Part shown: positions 1 to 11,298 of the stretch, one piece after another
Layout: every line of letters begins with the position of its first letter
Position numbering within the stretch: the stretch's first letter is position 1
NCBI GenBank assembly: GCA_010279815.1
Contig: QEOQ01000303.1
Location: 1,057,567-1,121,566 of the forward strand
Source: Brachionus plicatilis
Taxonomy: Eukaryota > Rotifera > Eurotatoria > Ploima > Brachionidae
Direction: 5' to 3'
DNA length: 64,000 nt
Program-made: the position numbers and the translations under genes
Notes under the pieces: model-generated
What the model was told of the DNA's origin: nothing
Databases searched by the model: none
What the model saw: only the letters and a program-made list of their open reading frames with translations

Positions 1-176
1 CTGAACTACCAGAACTAAATTTATTTATTCCAAAACATAATATATTCAAATACTTAAGAAACTAAGCCACTCTTTCAGCTGAATTAGATTTAAGTGATGA
101 TAATGTTCTTTTAATAAAATTGAGTAGTAGGAAATTATGAAATAATGATACAAAAAGAGAGCAAAAAGAGAGGATA

Positions 177-504
177 TGCCATTGAGAATTTTGGTACAAA
201 AAACAAAATAAAAAATATACCAAATTTTAAGCTGTGAAGGAACAAAACATGTTCTGTAAATTGTGGCAACTGATACATCTTCGATACCATCACTTAAAGT
301 CAAGTCGGATTTTTTTAATATCCCGAATTCTCAATTCTCTGAATTTTGCAGATTTATTGCAGAGTTTTGCAGAATCAGTATATTGGTTGTAAAAAGGTAG
401 TACAGTTGCTAATATTTGCAGAACATGTTTTGGCCCTTCACAACTTAAAATTTGGCATTTTTAATATTTTGTTTTTGTTTTTTTGTACTAAAATTCAAAA
501 TGCC
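177..504. repeat. Foldback (inverted-repeat) element
   Basis: The segment at about 403-504, beginning CAGTTGCTAATATTTGCAGA, is the imperfect reverse complement of 177-272. Both arms share blocks such as CAGAACATGTTTTG and CTTAAAATTTGG. The arms are about 100 bp with a spacer of about 130 bp, like a MITE or foldback transposon. The short motif AATTCAAAATGCCGA at the outer right end recurs near 48908, hinting at a family. Confidence 0.6.
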
Positions 505-1579
505 GAGGATTCGGAAAAGATCAATCGCTAATAGCATCCTTAACAAAGGTAGATTTTAAGAATGAAGCAAGGAGGTTATGTGCGAATTGAACTCCACGTG
601 ATTAAAGATTAACAAAAACGTGTTTTTTTATAATTTTTATATTTTTTCTATTTATTTTCTATTTTTGGAAAAATAAAATCGTAGGATATTCTTACATATG
701 CTATGTGATAAAAAATAAACAGGATTATTTTAATATAAATCATATGAAATAATTCCAACCTCTGAAAATACTTTCAATGTAATCACCTGCTACAATTAAC
801 AAGACCAGTTTTTGACCATAGAATAAGACAAAATTAGTTTTTTCATTTTGTTTAATTATTTTGTCCCTAAATTCACAATATGTCTGATTAACTTTTTTTA
901 GATTAATTTTAACTTATAATTTTTTTTTTTAACTGAATCTCGCTCTTTAACAAAAAAATTTAATTAAATAAAACAGAATAATGTAAAATTTTATTTTGAT
1001 TTGTATCAAATATATAATTTGATCTAAGAAACATTTAAATTCATTTAAAAAATCTTTAAATTGAGTTAAAATTTAAATTATTTGAATTTTAATTCAAAAT
1101 TTAATAGTAGTTCAATACATATTTTTGATTAAAAATGAAATTAATTAATTCGCTCAATCAATTGCGCTTTTGTACCATAATTCGGTCTTTTAAGAGATTT
1201 ACATCTCTCGTGTAATTCTGAAATTTTTAATTTGTTTAAATCTTCCATTATTTAGCTTTATTGATTCTAGAATTTTGGTAAACTTATTTTACCCATTTTA
1301 ATTATATGGTATTCAATACCGTATAATTAAGGGACATTGGGCTTCTTAATCAAGGATAAAAGCAAAAAAAAAAACTCTATATATAAAAAAAAAGTTGACA
1401 CTAAAAATGTTAATTCGATGTAAAATCAATAATTTTGTTAAAAATTAAGATAATTAAAATTTTTTTTTTACAGAGTTAGATATTTTGATTATTGTATTAA
1501 ATAATTTGTTTTATTTGTTAATCATCGCGAATACAAGACTATGTCAAAAAAGATTTAAAAAATAGCTTTCAAAAAAATA

Positions 1580-1740
1580 GTGTTGGGAACCGTACAAACG
1601 GCCATTGATGCGGCCAAAAATTTTTAAACCCCCAACAAGACCGCGTAGACGGACGGTTATAAAGGCGGACGGCCACTTTGGCGGCCAAGCCGGCGGCCAA
1701 AAATTTGGACCGCGAAGTCGGCCGGATTTGGGTGCTTGCT
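1580..1740. repeat. GC-rich dispersed repeat, copy 1
   Basis: A sharply GC-rich island in AT-rich surroundings. It is packed with GCGGCC, GGACGG and GGCCAAAAATTT words and begins TGTTGGGAACCG. It resembles the island at 29479-29888, which ends with a near reverse complement of that start (CGGATCCCAACA). It is probably a non-autonomous transposon or fragment; no coding frame is evident. Confidence 0.55.
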
Positions 1741-2506
1741 CACAGATTTTATGTTAGCTAATGTAGCTTTTTCGTTAGGTTCTTCCGGTAAAATAATTTT
1801 TATGTGAATTAAAATTTTATTTTAAATAATAAACATACTTTGCTAAAGCTAAAATATACCTTTTTTAAGCAAAACAAATTAATATTTTAAAATTGTTTAC
1901 TAAAGAAAAAATTTTTGGTGATAAAAAAATAATTTTAGTGATCATTTTTAATCACATTAAGTCTAAAAACAACCAATTATAACAATAATACTTATTTAAA
2001 CATTATTTTATGGCTAATTTACTGATTTTTGAATTGAATAATACACTCATAATTTTATTAAATTTTTTAAAAACACATTTTTTTTATTCAAAAGAGAAAT
2101 AAAAATTTTTTTTTTTTTTTTAAATTGGAATTTCATTTTTTTTAGTTTAAACTCGAATTCAAGTTTTACTTTAAATTTCAATAAATTGAATAATAAGCTT
2201 AAGTTGTCAATTTGATTAACAACACGTCTATTAGTTAAATTTTGATCTTTTTTCCTTCAATGTATTAAATTGATTTATAACTTTTTGAAGTTATATATAA
2301 ATCTTAAACTGCTTTAAAAACTTTTTTCAAAAAAATAAGAACAAAAAAAACTATCAAACATGTAATTTAAAATGTCTAGTAATTTAAGTACCAAAATGTA
2401 TACTTAATTATGAATTTAAATTTTCAAACAAATGTAAAATTGAACAATTTTATTTTACAATATTTCAATTCTTATTCTAATTCATATTTATTTTTTTTAA
2501 ATTAAA

Positions 2507-3376
2507 ATGGATTCACACACAGCAAATCAAGGATTTTTCCATTCTACAAGTAATAATTTTCCGGAGAATTTAATAAAAAATTTTTATTTAAAATTTTTAG
2601 TTAATGATTTTGAAGAAAATCCTTTTGATTCTGGAGAACTTAATGATATTTTTCCGGATTCTCCAGAAAGTTTCATGTTTCTTAGAAGGCTGTTAATTGA
2701 TAATTGGAATCGATCAAATCAGATAATTCAGAATCAATCAGAAAAATTAATCACTACTAACCAGCTTAACTATGAACTAACTTGTGAATTAATAAATCTA
2801 AGGAAAAAGGTAATTATTATTAATTTTATGCCATAATTTTTTAATTATATAAAAATTTTATAAAGTACGAAGAGCTAGAGAATAAAATAAATTCAACAGT
2901 TGTTCTTAATAACCACTACGAATCTTTGCAAACGCCGGTCAAAAGTCGTAATGTTCAAGATGATGCTTCTGACCCAGAATTGGTACTGGAATTGAACGAA
3001 GAAATTAAGACAAAATCTTTTTGTAAGTCAGTCTCATCACCAGCCATAATGACCAATGTGAAGCAAAAAGAAGAGCCCCGTGTCAAAAAGGAATTTCGTC
3101 TATTTAATACAAAGATATCAATATCTCATACAAAGCGTCCACATAAAGATATAGACAATGATATAATTTCAAATGAAAGTGAAAAAAAAAATATGGATGC
3201 AATGGACAAAACACCTTCTTTGTTAAGTCTATTAAAAAAACCGAAAAAGGAACAAAAGCAAAAATCAAAAAGGTAAAAAAAAATAATATTCAAATGAAAA
3301 ATTAAATTTTAATTTATTGCTTAGATTATCTTCAAGTATGACTGAAAACTTAAGAGTTTTTGACAAAAATTCATAA
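2507..3376 (+). CDS. Unrecognised charged protein, 3 exons
   Basis: I do not recognise this gene. Exons are 2507-2809, 2866-3272 and 3325-3376, joined by GT-AG introns of about 56 and 52 bp and giving 253 residues. The first exon is acidic and ends in a polar, possibly coiled-coil stretch rich in Asn, Gln and Leu. The second exon is highly charged, with a Lys-rich segment near residues 220-236 that could be a nuclear localisation signal. The third exon is short and ends at a TAA. If the last intron is not removed, the protein instead ends four bases later at 3276. The acidic-then-basic composition suggests a nuclear regulatory protein, but this is inference only. Its 3' end faces the minus-strand ABITRAM gene 246 bp away. 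Confidence 0.6.
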
Positions 3377-3622
3377 CTCAATTAAAGAAAATTTCAAATT
3401 TATTCATAAATTTTTTTATTCGCATCGTAAATATTTATAATATTTCATTTTGTAAAATCTATAATAAATTTTTCTAAAATTATCTAATTTCTACAATAAA
3501 ATTTAATTAAGAATTATTTCTCTTTTAATTGAAAATTCAAAAATATTTTTTGTTCAGAAAACTTTATTTGAAAAAAGTTAATTTTTTAAAAGAACAAACT
3601 AAAAATTTTCAGAAAATTTTTT

Positions 3623-4243
3623 TTATTCCAAAATATTATCGTTAATTTTGTCATTTGAATTTTTGTTCTTGTTTAAATATTCTGAATGCGTCAAAAAATC
3701 TGAAAGTTGGTCACTAATGCTGTCAAGCTTAGGCATGAGGATTGCAAAAAAGCCTTCTGTGTGAGGTTTTTCTTGGATAAGCTCTGGTTTTTTTATCAAT
3801 CTTTCATTAATTTCTATTAATTTAGCATTTAAGCAGCCATAAATAATAAAATATTTTTCTCCAGGTTCATTTTCTTCTTTTTCTAGAACGTCACAGTACA
3901 CTTTGCACAATGGCTGATTAGCATTTACATTTTTGGCATGGTGTTTATGTTTTCCGCTCATTTCTTCATTAACATTCTGGATGTATTCAATTTTAATAAC
4001 TTTATATTTTTTAATGTTAAGAATAGGGTGACTAGGCGCTATAAAGCAAACTGCAACTCGGTTAGAATGCATCATTATCAAGTGATCATTATTCGGATAT
4101 TTGATGTTAAGCTTGTAATATTTCTTAAAATAACGCTCTGTGTAGGACAGGTAATGAGCTAATTTTGATTTGGAAGCATTTTCATTTAGTATGATCAAAT
4201 CATCTTCGTTGTCTTCACAGTGAAACTTCCGCTTTAGATCCAT
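3623..4243 (-). CDS. ABITRAM: ABITRAM (Simiate/FAM206A) actin-binding transcription modulator
   Basis: Single-exon, 206-residue protein on the minus strand. The first ATG is at 4243; an in-frame TTG 12 bases upstream is not needed. Family hallmarks in order are RYFKKYYKLNIKYPN near the N-terminus, MMHSNRVAVCF, the SHPIL block, PLCKVYCDV, and a C-terminal LIQEKPHTEGFFAILMPK, which closely parallels vertebrate ABITRAM (LQEKPSTEGYIAVVLPK as I recall it). The length is close to the vertebrate protein, with a slightly longer Asn/Lys-rich C-terminus. In vertebrates the protein binds actin and is reported in nuclear speckles and neurites; that function is carried over from the family. It lies 268 bp downstream of the F-box gene on the same strand and converges with the gene at 2507-3376. 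Confidence 0.9.
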   Translation of the reverse strand: MDLKRKFHCEDNEDDLIILNENASKSKLAHYLSYTERYFKKYYKLNIKYPNNDHLIMMHSNRVAVCFIAPSHPILNIKKYKVIKIEYIQNVNEEMSGKHKHHAKNVNANQPLCKVYCDVLEKEENEPGEKYFIIYGCLNAKLIEINERLIKKPELIQEKPHTEGFFAILMPKLDSISDQLSDFLTHSEYLNKNKNSNDKINDNILE

Positions 4244-4510
4244 AGTTATTTCCAATTTTTAACTTTAAAAATAACTTAGATTATTCATTTTCTTAATTAT
4301 AATGAAATTTTAAGATCTCATTATTTTTACTTCTAATAAATAAGACAAGTTAAAAAATAAAATATTTTATTCAATTTTTTTTTAGATTGATTTAAAAAAT
4401 ACACACACAAATAATTTAAATTTGTTTACAACTATTGATTGAAAATAATAATAGAAAACAAAATAAAATTGCTCAAATCATTCTCAATTTAGAAAAAAAT
4501 TTTTTTTATG

Positions 4511-5700
4511 CTAAAAACTACAAACACAATTGCGACTGCCATTTATGGTCCACATTAATTTTCGATTGAGCATTTTTTCGTGACCAAAATCAATTTCACA
4601 CTTTGGCAAAACTGGCAAAAGTGATTCACGGATTTTCTCTCTTTCAATCGATGTATTATTTAGGTTTAAATAGCTTAAATTGACAAAATTTTGCAATAAT
4701 TGAACATTTGAAATACCAAAACATGATGTCAAATATAAAGATTTCAAACAAGACAAATGTTCGGATAATAAGTTAAGACAACTGTTTGTCAAACAAGAGG
4801 ACATGCTTATGTTTAAAAATTTTAGATTCTTGGCCAAATGAGGTGACTCGCAAATACTCTGTATCCCCATGTCACTTATCAATGTATTTGTTAGCTCTAA
4901 TCTTTCCAAATTAATCAAATGCTTGACCATATAATGAATCGAATCATCATTGATGCTCGATTGAGCCTGGTTAATACATAAAGTATTTAAATACGGCATT
5001 TTCCAACAGATTGTTTTGACATCATCCACGGTCAAGTTACCGCTTTTTATCAAATATAATTGTTCAATTTTAGTTTCCGTCCTGTCATTAATATTGAAAA
5101 AAATCTGATTCATATTACACCATTTAAATGATAAAATTTTTAGTTCTTTTAGAAAACTGAAATCTTGAAAGGTCAGCGAAGATAAGTCCAAATACTCTAA
5201 GACTATTTTGTCCATATTTGAACATTTATCAGGAAGAATGTTTTTTAAAAAATGCGTATCTATTCCAACCAGTTGTGTGGTTGCTTTTTCGTTTATTTTA
5301 TGCTTAAAATGAAATGAATAGTTTCCAGCCAAAAAAAGTTGCTTAGACGATTCACTTCCATATAATAGAATAATGTTTTTAATGTCGTCCAAATTTATCC
5401 CGTTCTTTTCATCTCTGAAATCGAATTTGGCCCATAGGGATGCATCTTTTACCAAAGAATTCCATTTTTTGCACACTCTAAAATTAATATTTTTAAATTT
5501 TCTAATTATTCAAAAGTATTTTTTAGGTTTTTTGATAAGTCAAAATTCTTCAATATTTTTCCAAAAACATTGACAAATTACCTGGAAATTTGGAGTCGCT
5601 TTTTCATGCTAAACAGCTCAAATACTGAGATCATAAAAATGTCTGGAAGATCCAAGATAGAAATTTTCAAATTTTGATGATTTTCATTAAGTTCGCCCAT
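4511..5700 (-). CDS. F-box and leucine-rich-repeat protein (FBXL type)
   Basis: Two exons on the minus strand: 5700-5582 encodes the start and most of the F-box, and 5477-4511 encodes the rest (361 residues). Across the junction the protein reads LDLPDIFMISVFELF, then SRVCKKWNSLVKDASLW, a textbook F-box that binds SKP1. It is followed by irregular leucine-rich repeats (for example LERLELTNTLISDMGIQSI and LKSLYLTSCFGISNVQLL). The predicted role is substrate receptor of an SCF ubiquitin ligase; the substrate is unknown. The C-terminal tail after the last repeat is reminiscent of SKP2, but I cannot separate FBXL subfamilies without alignment. The start is the ATG just before the F-box. The gene diverges from NUDCD3, with a shared upstream region of about 340 bp. 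Confidence 0.85.
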
Positions 5701-6043
5701 TTTAAAATCAAATTTGGATGACTAATTAATCTCTTTGATCTAAAAATAAAAAATGATAAAGAAATGTTTTTTTTTGGTTCTTTTTTTATTTATAAATAAA
5801 AAAAATTGGAAAAAAATATAAACATAAATAGATTAAAGTAAAAAATAATAATTTTATTGTATTTTTCTAGAAGTGGTATAAAATAGGACATAAAGTTGGG
5901 TATTGTGTGCAATTTGGCGCAATTTTTTCTACTCTATTCAAGGCATCAATTTTGTTGTTTGCATGTAGCCATTAATTTCATTAGAATATTTAGAATTATT
6001 TTATGCTGTGGAAATTTTATTACTCTTTTCAAAAAAACTGAAC
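5701..6043. promoter_or_regulatory. Shared divergent promoter region
   Basis: The start codons of the minus-strand F-box gene (5700) and the plus-strand NUDCD3 gene (6044) face away from each other across 343 bp, so both promoters must lie here or in upstream leader introns. On the F-box side an acceptor-like TTATTTTTAG lies 37 nt before the ATG. No TATA box is convincing. Confidence 0.45.
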
Positions 6044-7452
6044 ATGAACAATTTTGAAAACTTGTCAGCTAAAGAGGAAAGATACGATGATATATTTTTA
6101 TCTATACTTCAGCAGGAAGGCAAAATAGAGCCTTTTTTGGATTCTGTATTCAGATTTTTATACAGAAGGTAAATGTTTTCTTTTTTTAATTATAAAATTT
6201 AATTTGATTTCAACAAAATTGAATAATTATCAATCAATCAGCTGAAAATTTGCTAATAAAAAAACAAAAAAACTTAAAAGTGAAATTTTTAATTTAAGAA
6301 CAGATTTTTTCCTGATCCAGGAAACAAGCGACCAACCTTACGGATTCCCGCCAAATGTCGCTAAACAAATAGTCTCAAAAGTAAGCTTGGATGTAATTAA
6401 GCCCAAAAATTAAACAGAAATTTATTCCAAAATTTAAAGACATTCCAAAAATACGATTCTATCCCAAAAGATAGTCTTAAAAAAAAATTGCTAGATTCGA
6501 GTAAATTAAGGAATATTTTAAGATAAATGTTTTAGTTTCAAATTTTTTATTAAGATGAAGAAATTTCCTCAAAGGTTAATAAAAAATGTGAAAATATTCC
6601 AAAAAAAGATACAAAAAAGACAATTCAAATTTCAAATGCTCCAAAATCATCAGAAGAATTGGATGAGCAAGAAAAATTTCAAAAAGATTCTTGTAGTTAT
6701 AACGGAGCGGTTCGTGACAATTATACATGGACTCAATCTATAAAAGACATTGATGTCAGAGTTCCAGTATTAGTTTTATAAAATTTAAGATACCATTAAT
6801 TTGATTCTATTTTAAATTAAATTTAGATAAATCCAATTACAAAGACAAGCAAAGATGTAAAAGTTGTTGTCGAAAAACAAAGTTTAAAAATTTCCGTCAA
6901 AAATCAAGGTAAAAATTCTTTTATCAAAATAGGGAATTAAAATTAGAGCCTTTTTTCAAAGACTCTTGGGAAGTTATCATAGATGACAAGTTAGCTTGGA
7001 CTATTAAGCCAGACGAATGTACTTGGAGTCTTTTTCCGTCCGATCATATTCATGTAATTAATTCAATTTTTTTTTTTCAATTTTTGATTTTATCTCTAAT
7101 TTTTAAAAGATAAATTTGGAAAAAGTTCAAGAGCGTTGGTGGGAAAACTTGCTCATAAATGAGCCAAAAATTGATTTAAAAAAAATCAATCCAGAAAAGC
7201 CGCTCGAAGATTTAGACCAAGAGAGTCAAGCTAAAATAAAGCAAATGATGTATGATGAAAACCAGAAAAGACTTGGACTGCCAACAATCGAAGAACAAGT
7301 AAATTATTTTAAAAAATTGACAATTGAGAAAAGTGGAACTTATTTTTAAGAAAAATTTGGACATCCTAAAAAAAGCATGGGACGCTGAGGGATCTCCATT
7401 TAAAGGAACGCCTTTTGATCCATCTGTTTTGAAGAACTCTAAGAATTCTTAA
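6044..7452 (+). CDS. NUDCD3: NudC domain-containing protein 3
   Basis: Eight exons (6044-6168, 6299-6380, 6440-6500, 6555-6766, 6827-6908, 6947-7053, 7110-7298, 7351-7452) join in frame to 319 residues. The N-terminus YDDIFLSILQQEGKIEPFLD, then FLYRRTDFF, is the NudC dimerisation region. After a Lys-rich linker comes SYNGAVRDNYTWTQSIKDID, the start of the CS (p23-like) domain, continuing through WEVIIDDKLAWTIKP and QERWWENLL. The C-terminal block AWDAEGSPFKGTPFDPS is specific to NUDCD3 rather than NUDC or NUDCD2. The family acts as an HSP90 cochaperone for beta-propeller and kelch proteins and stabilises dynein intermediate chain. The intron between exons 5 and 6 is only 38 bp. An earlier AG at 6930-6931 would create a stop, so the later AG at 6945-6946 must be used. 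Polyadenylation signals (AATAAA) follow at about 7500. Confidence 0.93.
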
Positions 7453-7612
7453 AAAAATTATTTTAGATTACATTTTTGAGCGAATTTTCTATTTTGTTAA
7501 ATAAATAAATACTAAATTTTTCATTTTTTAAAAAAATAACAAACATGCTAATTAAAAAGCTTGTTATGGCCTAAACAAATATTTTCTTATTTTACTTCTA
7601 AGAGTTCAAATA

Positions 7613-8136
7613 ATGGCAGATGATATGGAAGATCAGGTAAAGCAAAATATGCAATTTTTTTCAATTATTTTAGTTTAAATTTTTTAGTTCGATGATGACA
7701 ATAATGAGGTTGAGACTGAGACCTATTCGTCTGACAAAAAAAAACACTATTTTTTGAAAGAGTGTACACACCAAAATAAAATTTAGGCTTTTTTAAATTA
7801 ATTTATTTTATTAGTGAAAATGATGATGTATGGCTTTGGTGACGAAGAAAACCCTTATCAAGAAACAGTAGAAACGCTTGAAGACTTAGTCATTCACTTT
7901 GTCCAAGATATGGTCTCTAAGATTTATAAATCTAATTCTTTTTGTCTTTATTTACTTTAATTTAGTAGACTATAAGAATTATGGAGGTTAACAGACAAAA
8001 CAAGGTTCAAATTGAAGATTTGATGTATTTGCTAAGAAAAGACCCAAGAAAGTATGCTCGTGCCAAAGATTTGCTAATAATGAACGAAGAATTGAAAAAA
8101 GCTAGAAAGGCTTTCGACGAAGCGGCAAAATATTAA
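7613..8136 (+). CDS. TAF13: TFIID subunit TAF13
   Basis: Four exons (7613-7636, 7688-7763, 7815-7912, 7969-8136) give 121 residues, matching the usual size of about 124. The acidic N-terminus is followed by the histone-fold region: FLKELKMMMYGFGDEENPY, then ETLEDLVIHFVQDM, NRQNKVQIEDLMYLLRKDPR and the C-terminal NEELKKARKAFDEA. TAF13 pairs with TAF11 as a histone-fold dimer in the TFIID lobe that contacts TBP, acting in RNA polymerase II initiation. The start ATG lies 160 bp after the NUDCD3 stop on the same strand. The exon 2 donor is set by homology: splitting GAG T|GT gives the conserved ELK. Confidence 0.94.
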
Positions 8137-9659
8137 TTAAATTTCTTATGATTGAATAAACTTTTGGATAATTTTGTAAATAAATATTGAAATAAAAATT
8201 CTTTGTTAGAAACTATTTGACTTTGTTCAAATAGCTTTTAGCACTGTGACTTAAAAATTTGAATTCATGATTTTTCTAGCAATAAATTTGAAAATAAAAC
8301 AACTTAAAAAGTTAACACTATCTTTTTTGATAAAAAAAAAATCATGCTCTAAGTTTATCTTAGGATTTTATAAATTTTTATAAATGAAAAAAAAAACGAA
8401 TTTGACAATTTTATTTTAACACATTAGAAACCAAATTTTTCAATTAGAAAGCAATTGATTTTTTTCAAACTAAAGAGCTTCTAGCTAAGCGTTCGTTTAA
8501 ATTTTGTTCACGATAATTAAATCAAATATTAGAGAAAAGAATATCAAATGATCAATGAGCATTTTTATTGAAAAAATTCAAGTTATTTAAAGTTTAGCCA
8601 GAACTATAAACTACATAATTTTCAAGGTAGAAAATAATATATTATTTGATAAACACTAGCTTTAAAAAAAGCTTTTAAAAAAGAGGAAAAAACTGATCAA
8701 AGCTTTTAATAAGCTTTGCATTTTTTGCATCAAAGTTAGTTGAATTAGAGTCTACCTAGAAAGCTTAAGTTAGCGAACGATTAAAATAATCAAATTTAAA
8801 AATGTAAACGAAACAATTAAATTAAATTCCAACTCATGACGGTAAAAATATTCCTATGTCAATAAATTGAGATTAAAATTCCAAACCGACTTATTAAATA
8901 AAATTTGCATTTGAATAAAATTTGATTGATAAGCTCAGATATTCGATTATTTGCACGATCTGCTCTCAATCGGTGACTTTATCCTAATTTTTTTTTACGA
9001 ACTCCAAGTCCAAGAGAAACGAGAAACAAAGACTTTGAACAAACAAAATAACTTTTTTGTTTTAAACTTGTTTCTAGCTTCAGAATACGCCATCTGACGA
9101 AATTTATTTGTTTGTTTTCAAGTTTATTTCTGTAAAAAAGCAGAAAAAAACGGGGGCTTATTTGAAATTAGCTTTGGAAAGGAACGTTGTTGTTATTAGG
9201 TAATGTTATTTGAGTTTATTTAAGAATTTTAATTTTATTATAACAACAAAATTTTTTAAACTTGCTAAATTTCAAGACTTTTTTACCGAATTTTACCAAA
9301 GCTGTCAACTAATTATGAACAGCTTGCGAATAGTGGCACCGTAATTTACATTTTATAAACTTTTGTAATAATTATTTTTCGAAATAAAAACATTGTAGCT
9401 CGTTGGTAAAATGTTGAAGGATGCTAAGGTTTCATTACTTTTCAGATTTATTCACTGTAAATTATATTTACCAAACACATATAAATCTTTCAAATAACAA
9501 CAATAACTTTAAATTTTGAGATTTAAAATTAATTAGTTTCAAAAATTTTAAGTATTTTTATCTAAAGATACCTTTAGATGTAATAATAAAATTTTAGTTT
9601 AAATTGATTTGTGTTTTATTTAAAAAAAAAAAGTTATCTTTGTAAAAAAAGTCTCCAAA
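8137..9659. other. Intergenic, nothing recognised
   Basis: AT-rich spacer after TAF13. AATAAA signals lie just past the TAF13 stop (about 8155-8195). I see no exon chain, RNA gene or strong repeat. A candidate leader-intron acceptor (AAAATTTTAG) lies at about 9598, upstream of the next gene. Confidence 0.5.
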
Positions 9660-11298
9660 ATGGATGAAAAATTGAGTCGATCTATGCCCAGAAACAAAAC
9701 CGGTAAGCTGAAAATAATAAATTGTTAACCCCAAGACTAATGCCAAGATTTTTTGCATATTTTTTAAAATTTTCCTCTTCAAAAATAAATTAACTTAAGG
9801 CTCATTAAATAAATTCAATATTAAATGAATCTTAATATTTGTTTGATTTATTTTTTTTAGTAGTAGACGAATTTAAATTTTAATAATTTTAAATTAATTT
9901 ATTTAAAGTTGAATAATTTTTTTAAATGAATCATTCTAAATTTTAATCTCTTAAGGCATTTATGCAAGTGAAATTCGAAATATGCTGGTACCGAATACTG
10001 GTGATACACAACAAAAAATGGGTTCAGGCAAGCAACGCTCTGATTTAGGTTTTAGGAAGCATTCGGCTTTTAGAGTCAACTTGAAGCCTCGTCAACCGCT
10101 GGTCAGCGTAAACACCAAATTAATGGAACAGCAGCGTCCGAATACAAAAGAGAGCAATCTTAACGAGTTTGTCATCGAAGACGATTCGGACAGGAATTCA
10201 AACACTTTCAACGAAGCTGAAAATTACATAGATTCGCTGATAGCAAATAAACATCGCTTTAGACCCTCTACAGTTCTAAGGAGAACTAAATTAGGTGATG
10301 ACAGGTCGGGTCTGCCGAGCTCCAGGAGCTCTTCATCAAAAAGCATCAGTCTTTACAATCGAAACAAAAACACCATTCTCTATCCAGAAATAACCAAGTC
10401 CGTGTCGCCTGTTATCATTAATCGAAAAGAAATTAAAGGTTCCAAGATGGATCAATTCGTGTCTCAAAGACAAAAAACCCAAGTGACCAAGGAAAATTTT
10501 GATAGTGAAGTTAAGCTCAAAGACACGTCTGAATCGGATTTTCTTTCTCCAAAGACAAAAACTGACATCACAGCTCTTTCCAATGGGACCAATTTTTACC
10601 ATAGTAAATCAAAAATTGATTTATTTAAGGAAATATACGGAAATCTGACGAATAAGGAAAGAAAAAATCAAGTTAAGACAGGATTTCGAACGAAAAGATA
10701 TTTACTAGAGGACATGAATTTGAATGAAGAGAATACCGAACTGTTGATCAAAAATTTAAGCGAAGAAGAATTTGTAAACCTTCTAAAGGAGTACAGAAAA
10801 ACTCAAGAGCTTAATTTGAATACAGTTGTGCCAAAGAACAAAAACGAGAACGAAAAATTCAATGCTAGTTCAAAATCCACAGCAAAAATAATTAATTTAA
10901 AGGGTGAATTTGAGCGTTGTTCAACATATTCCAACATATATACTCACTCTAGCAATAAATTTCCTTTATTTGGCAAAAAAAGACAACTGAATTCAAATCA
11001 AAATGAAAGTTTTCTCATAAATGGAAGTCGACTGCCCGATTATTTTGTAAACTATTTGAATAACAAAATTTTGGTTCGAAAATCAGCCAAAAGTTATTTT
11101 GAAATAATGGCCAAAAAATCTGATTTTCCAAATGCTCATTATTTTAAAGAAATAGGTAAAACAGAAGTTAAAAATGAAACTGATGCTAATCAAACTTTAA
11201 TGGAACCATCGCCTTCAATTCAACAAGATGAAAATGTTGAAAATCAAAAATTTCAACAGCAATTAAAAATTTTGAATATTCCAACAACTGCTAATTGA
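9660..11298 (+). CDS. Unrecognised polar protein, 2 exons
   Basis: I do not recognise this gene. Exon 1 is 9660-9702 (MDEKLSRSMPRNKT) and exon 2 is 9956-11298, joined by a 253-bp intron to give 461 residues. Codon use and base composition are much richer in G and C than the flanks, and the 1.3-kb frame is uninterrupted, which supports real coding. The protein is Ser, Lys and Asn rich and largely predicted disordered. It has an Arg/Ser-rich patch near residues 115-135 and a more structured C-terminal third containing LPDYFVNYLNNKILVRKSA and SYFEIMAKKSDFPNAHYF, which looks like a small conserved domain or peptide motif. There is no signal peptide or membrane segment. A cytoskeletal or nuclear role is possible but unsupported. 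The gene is followed by AATAAA at about 11327. Confidence 0.7.

Larger units (their letters stand above)
1..2506. other. Non-coding stretch with two repeats
   Basis: No supported gene. It holds a foldback repeat (arms about 177-272 and 403-504) and a GC-rich repeat (1580-1740), both listed separately. The remainder is AT-rich with long A and T runs. Short open frames within the foldback arms are mirror images of each other and look like repeat sequence, not protein. Confidence 0.6.
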
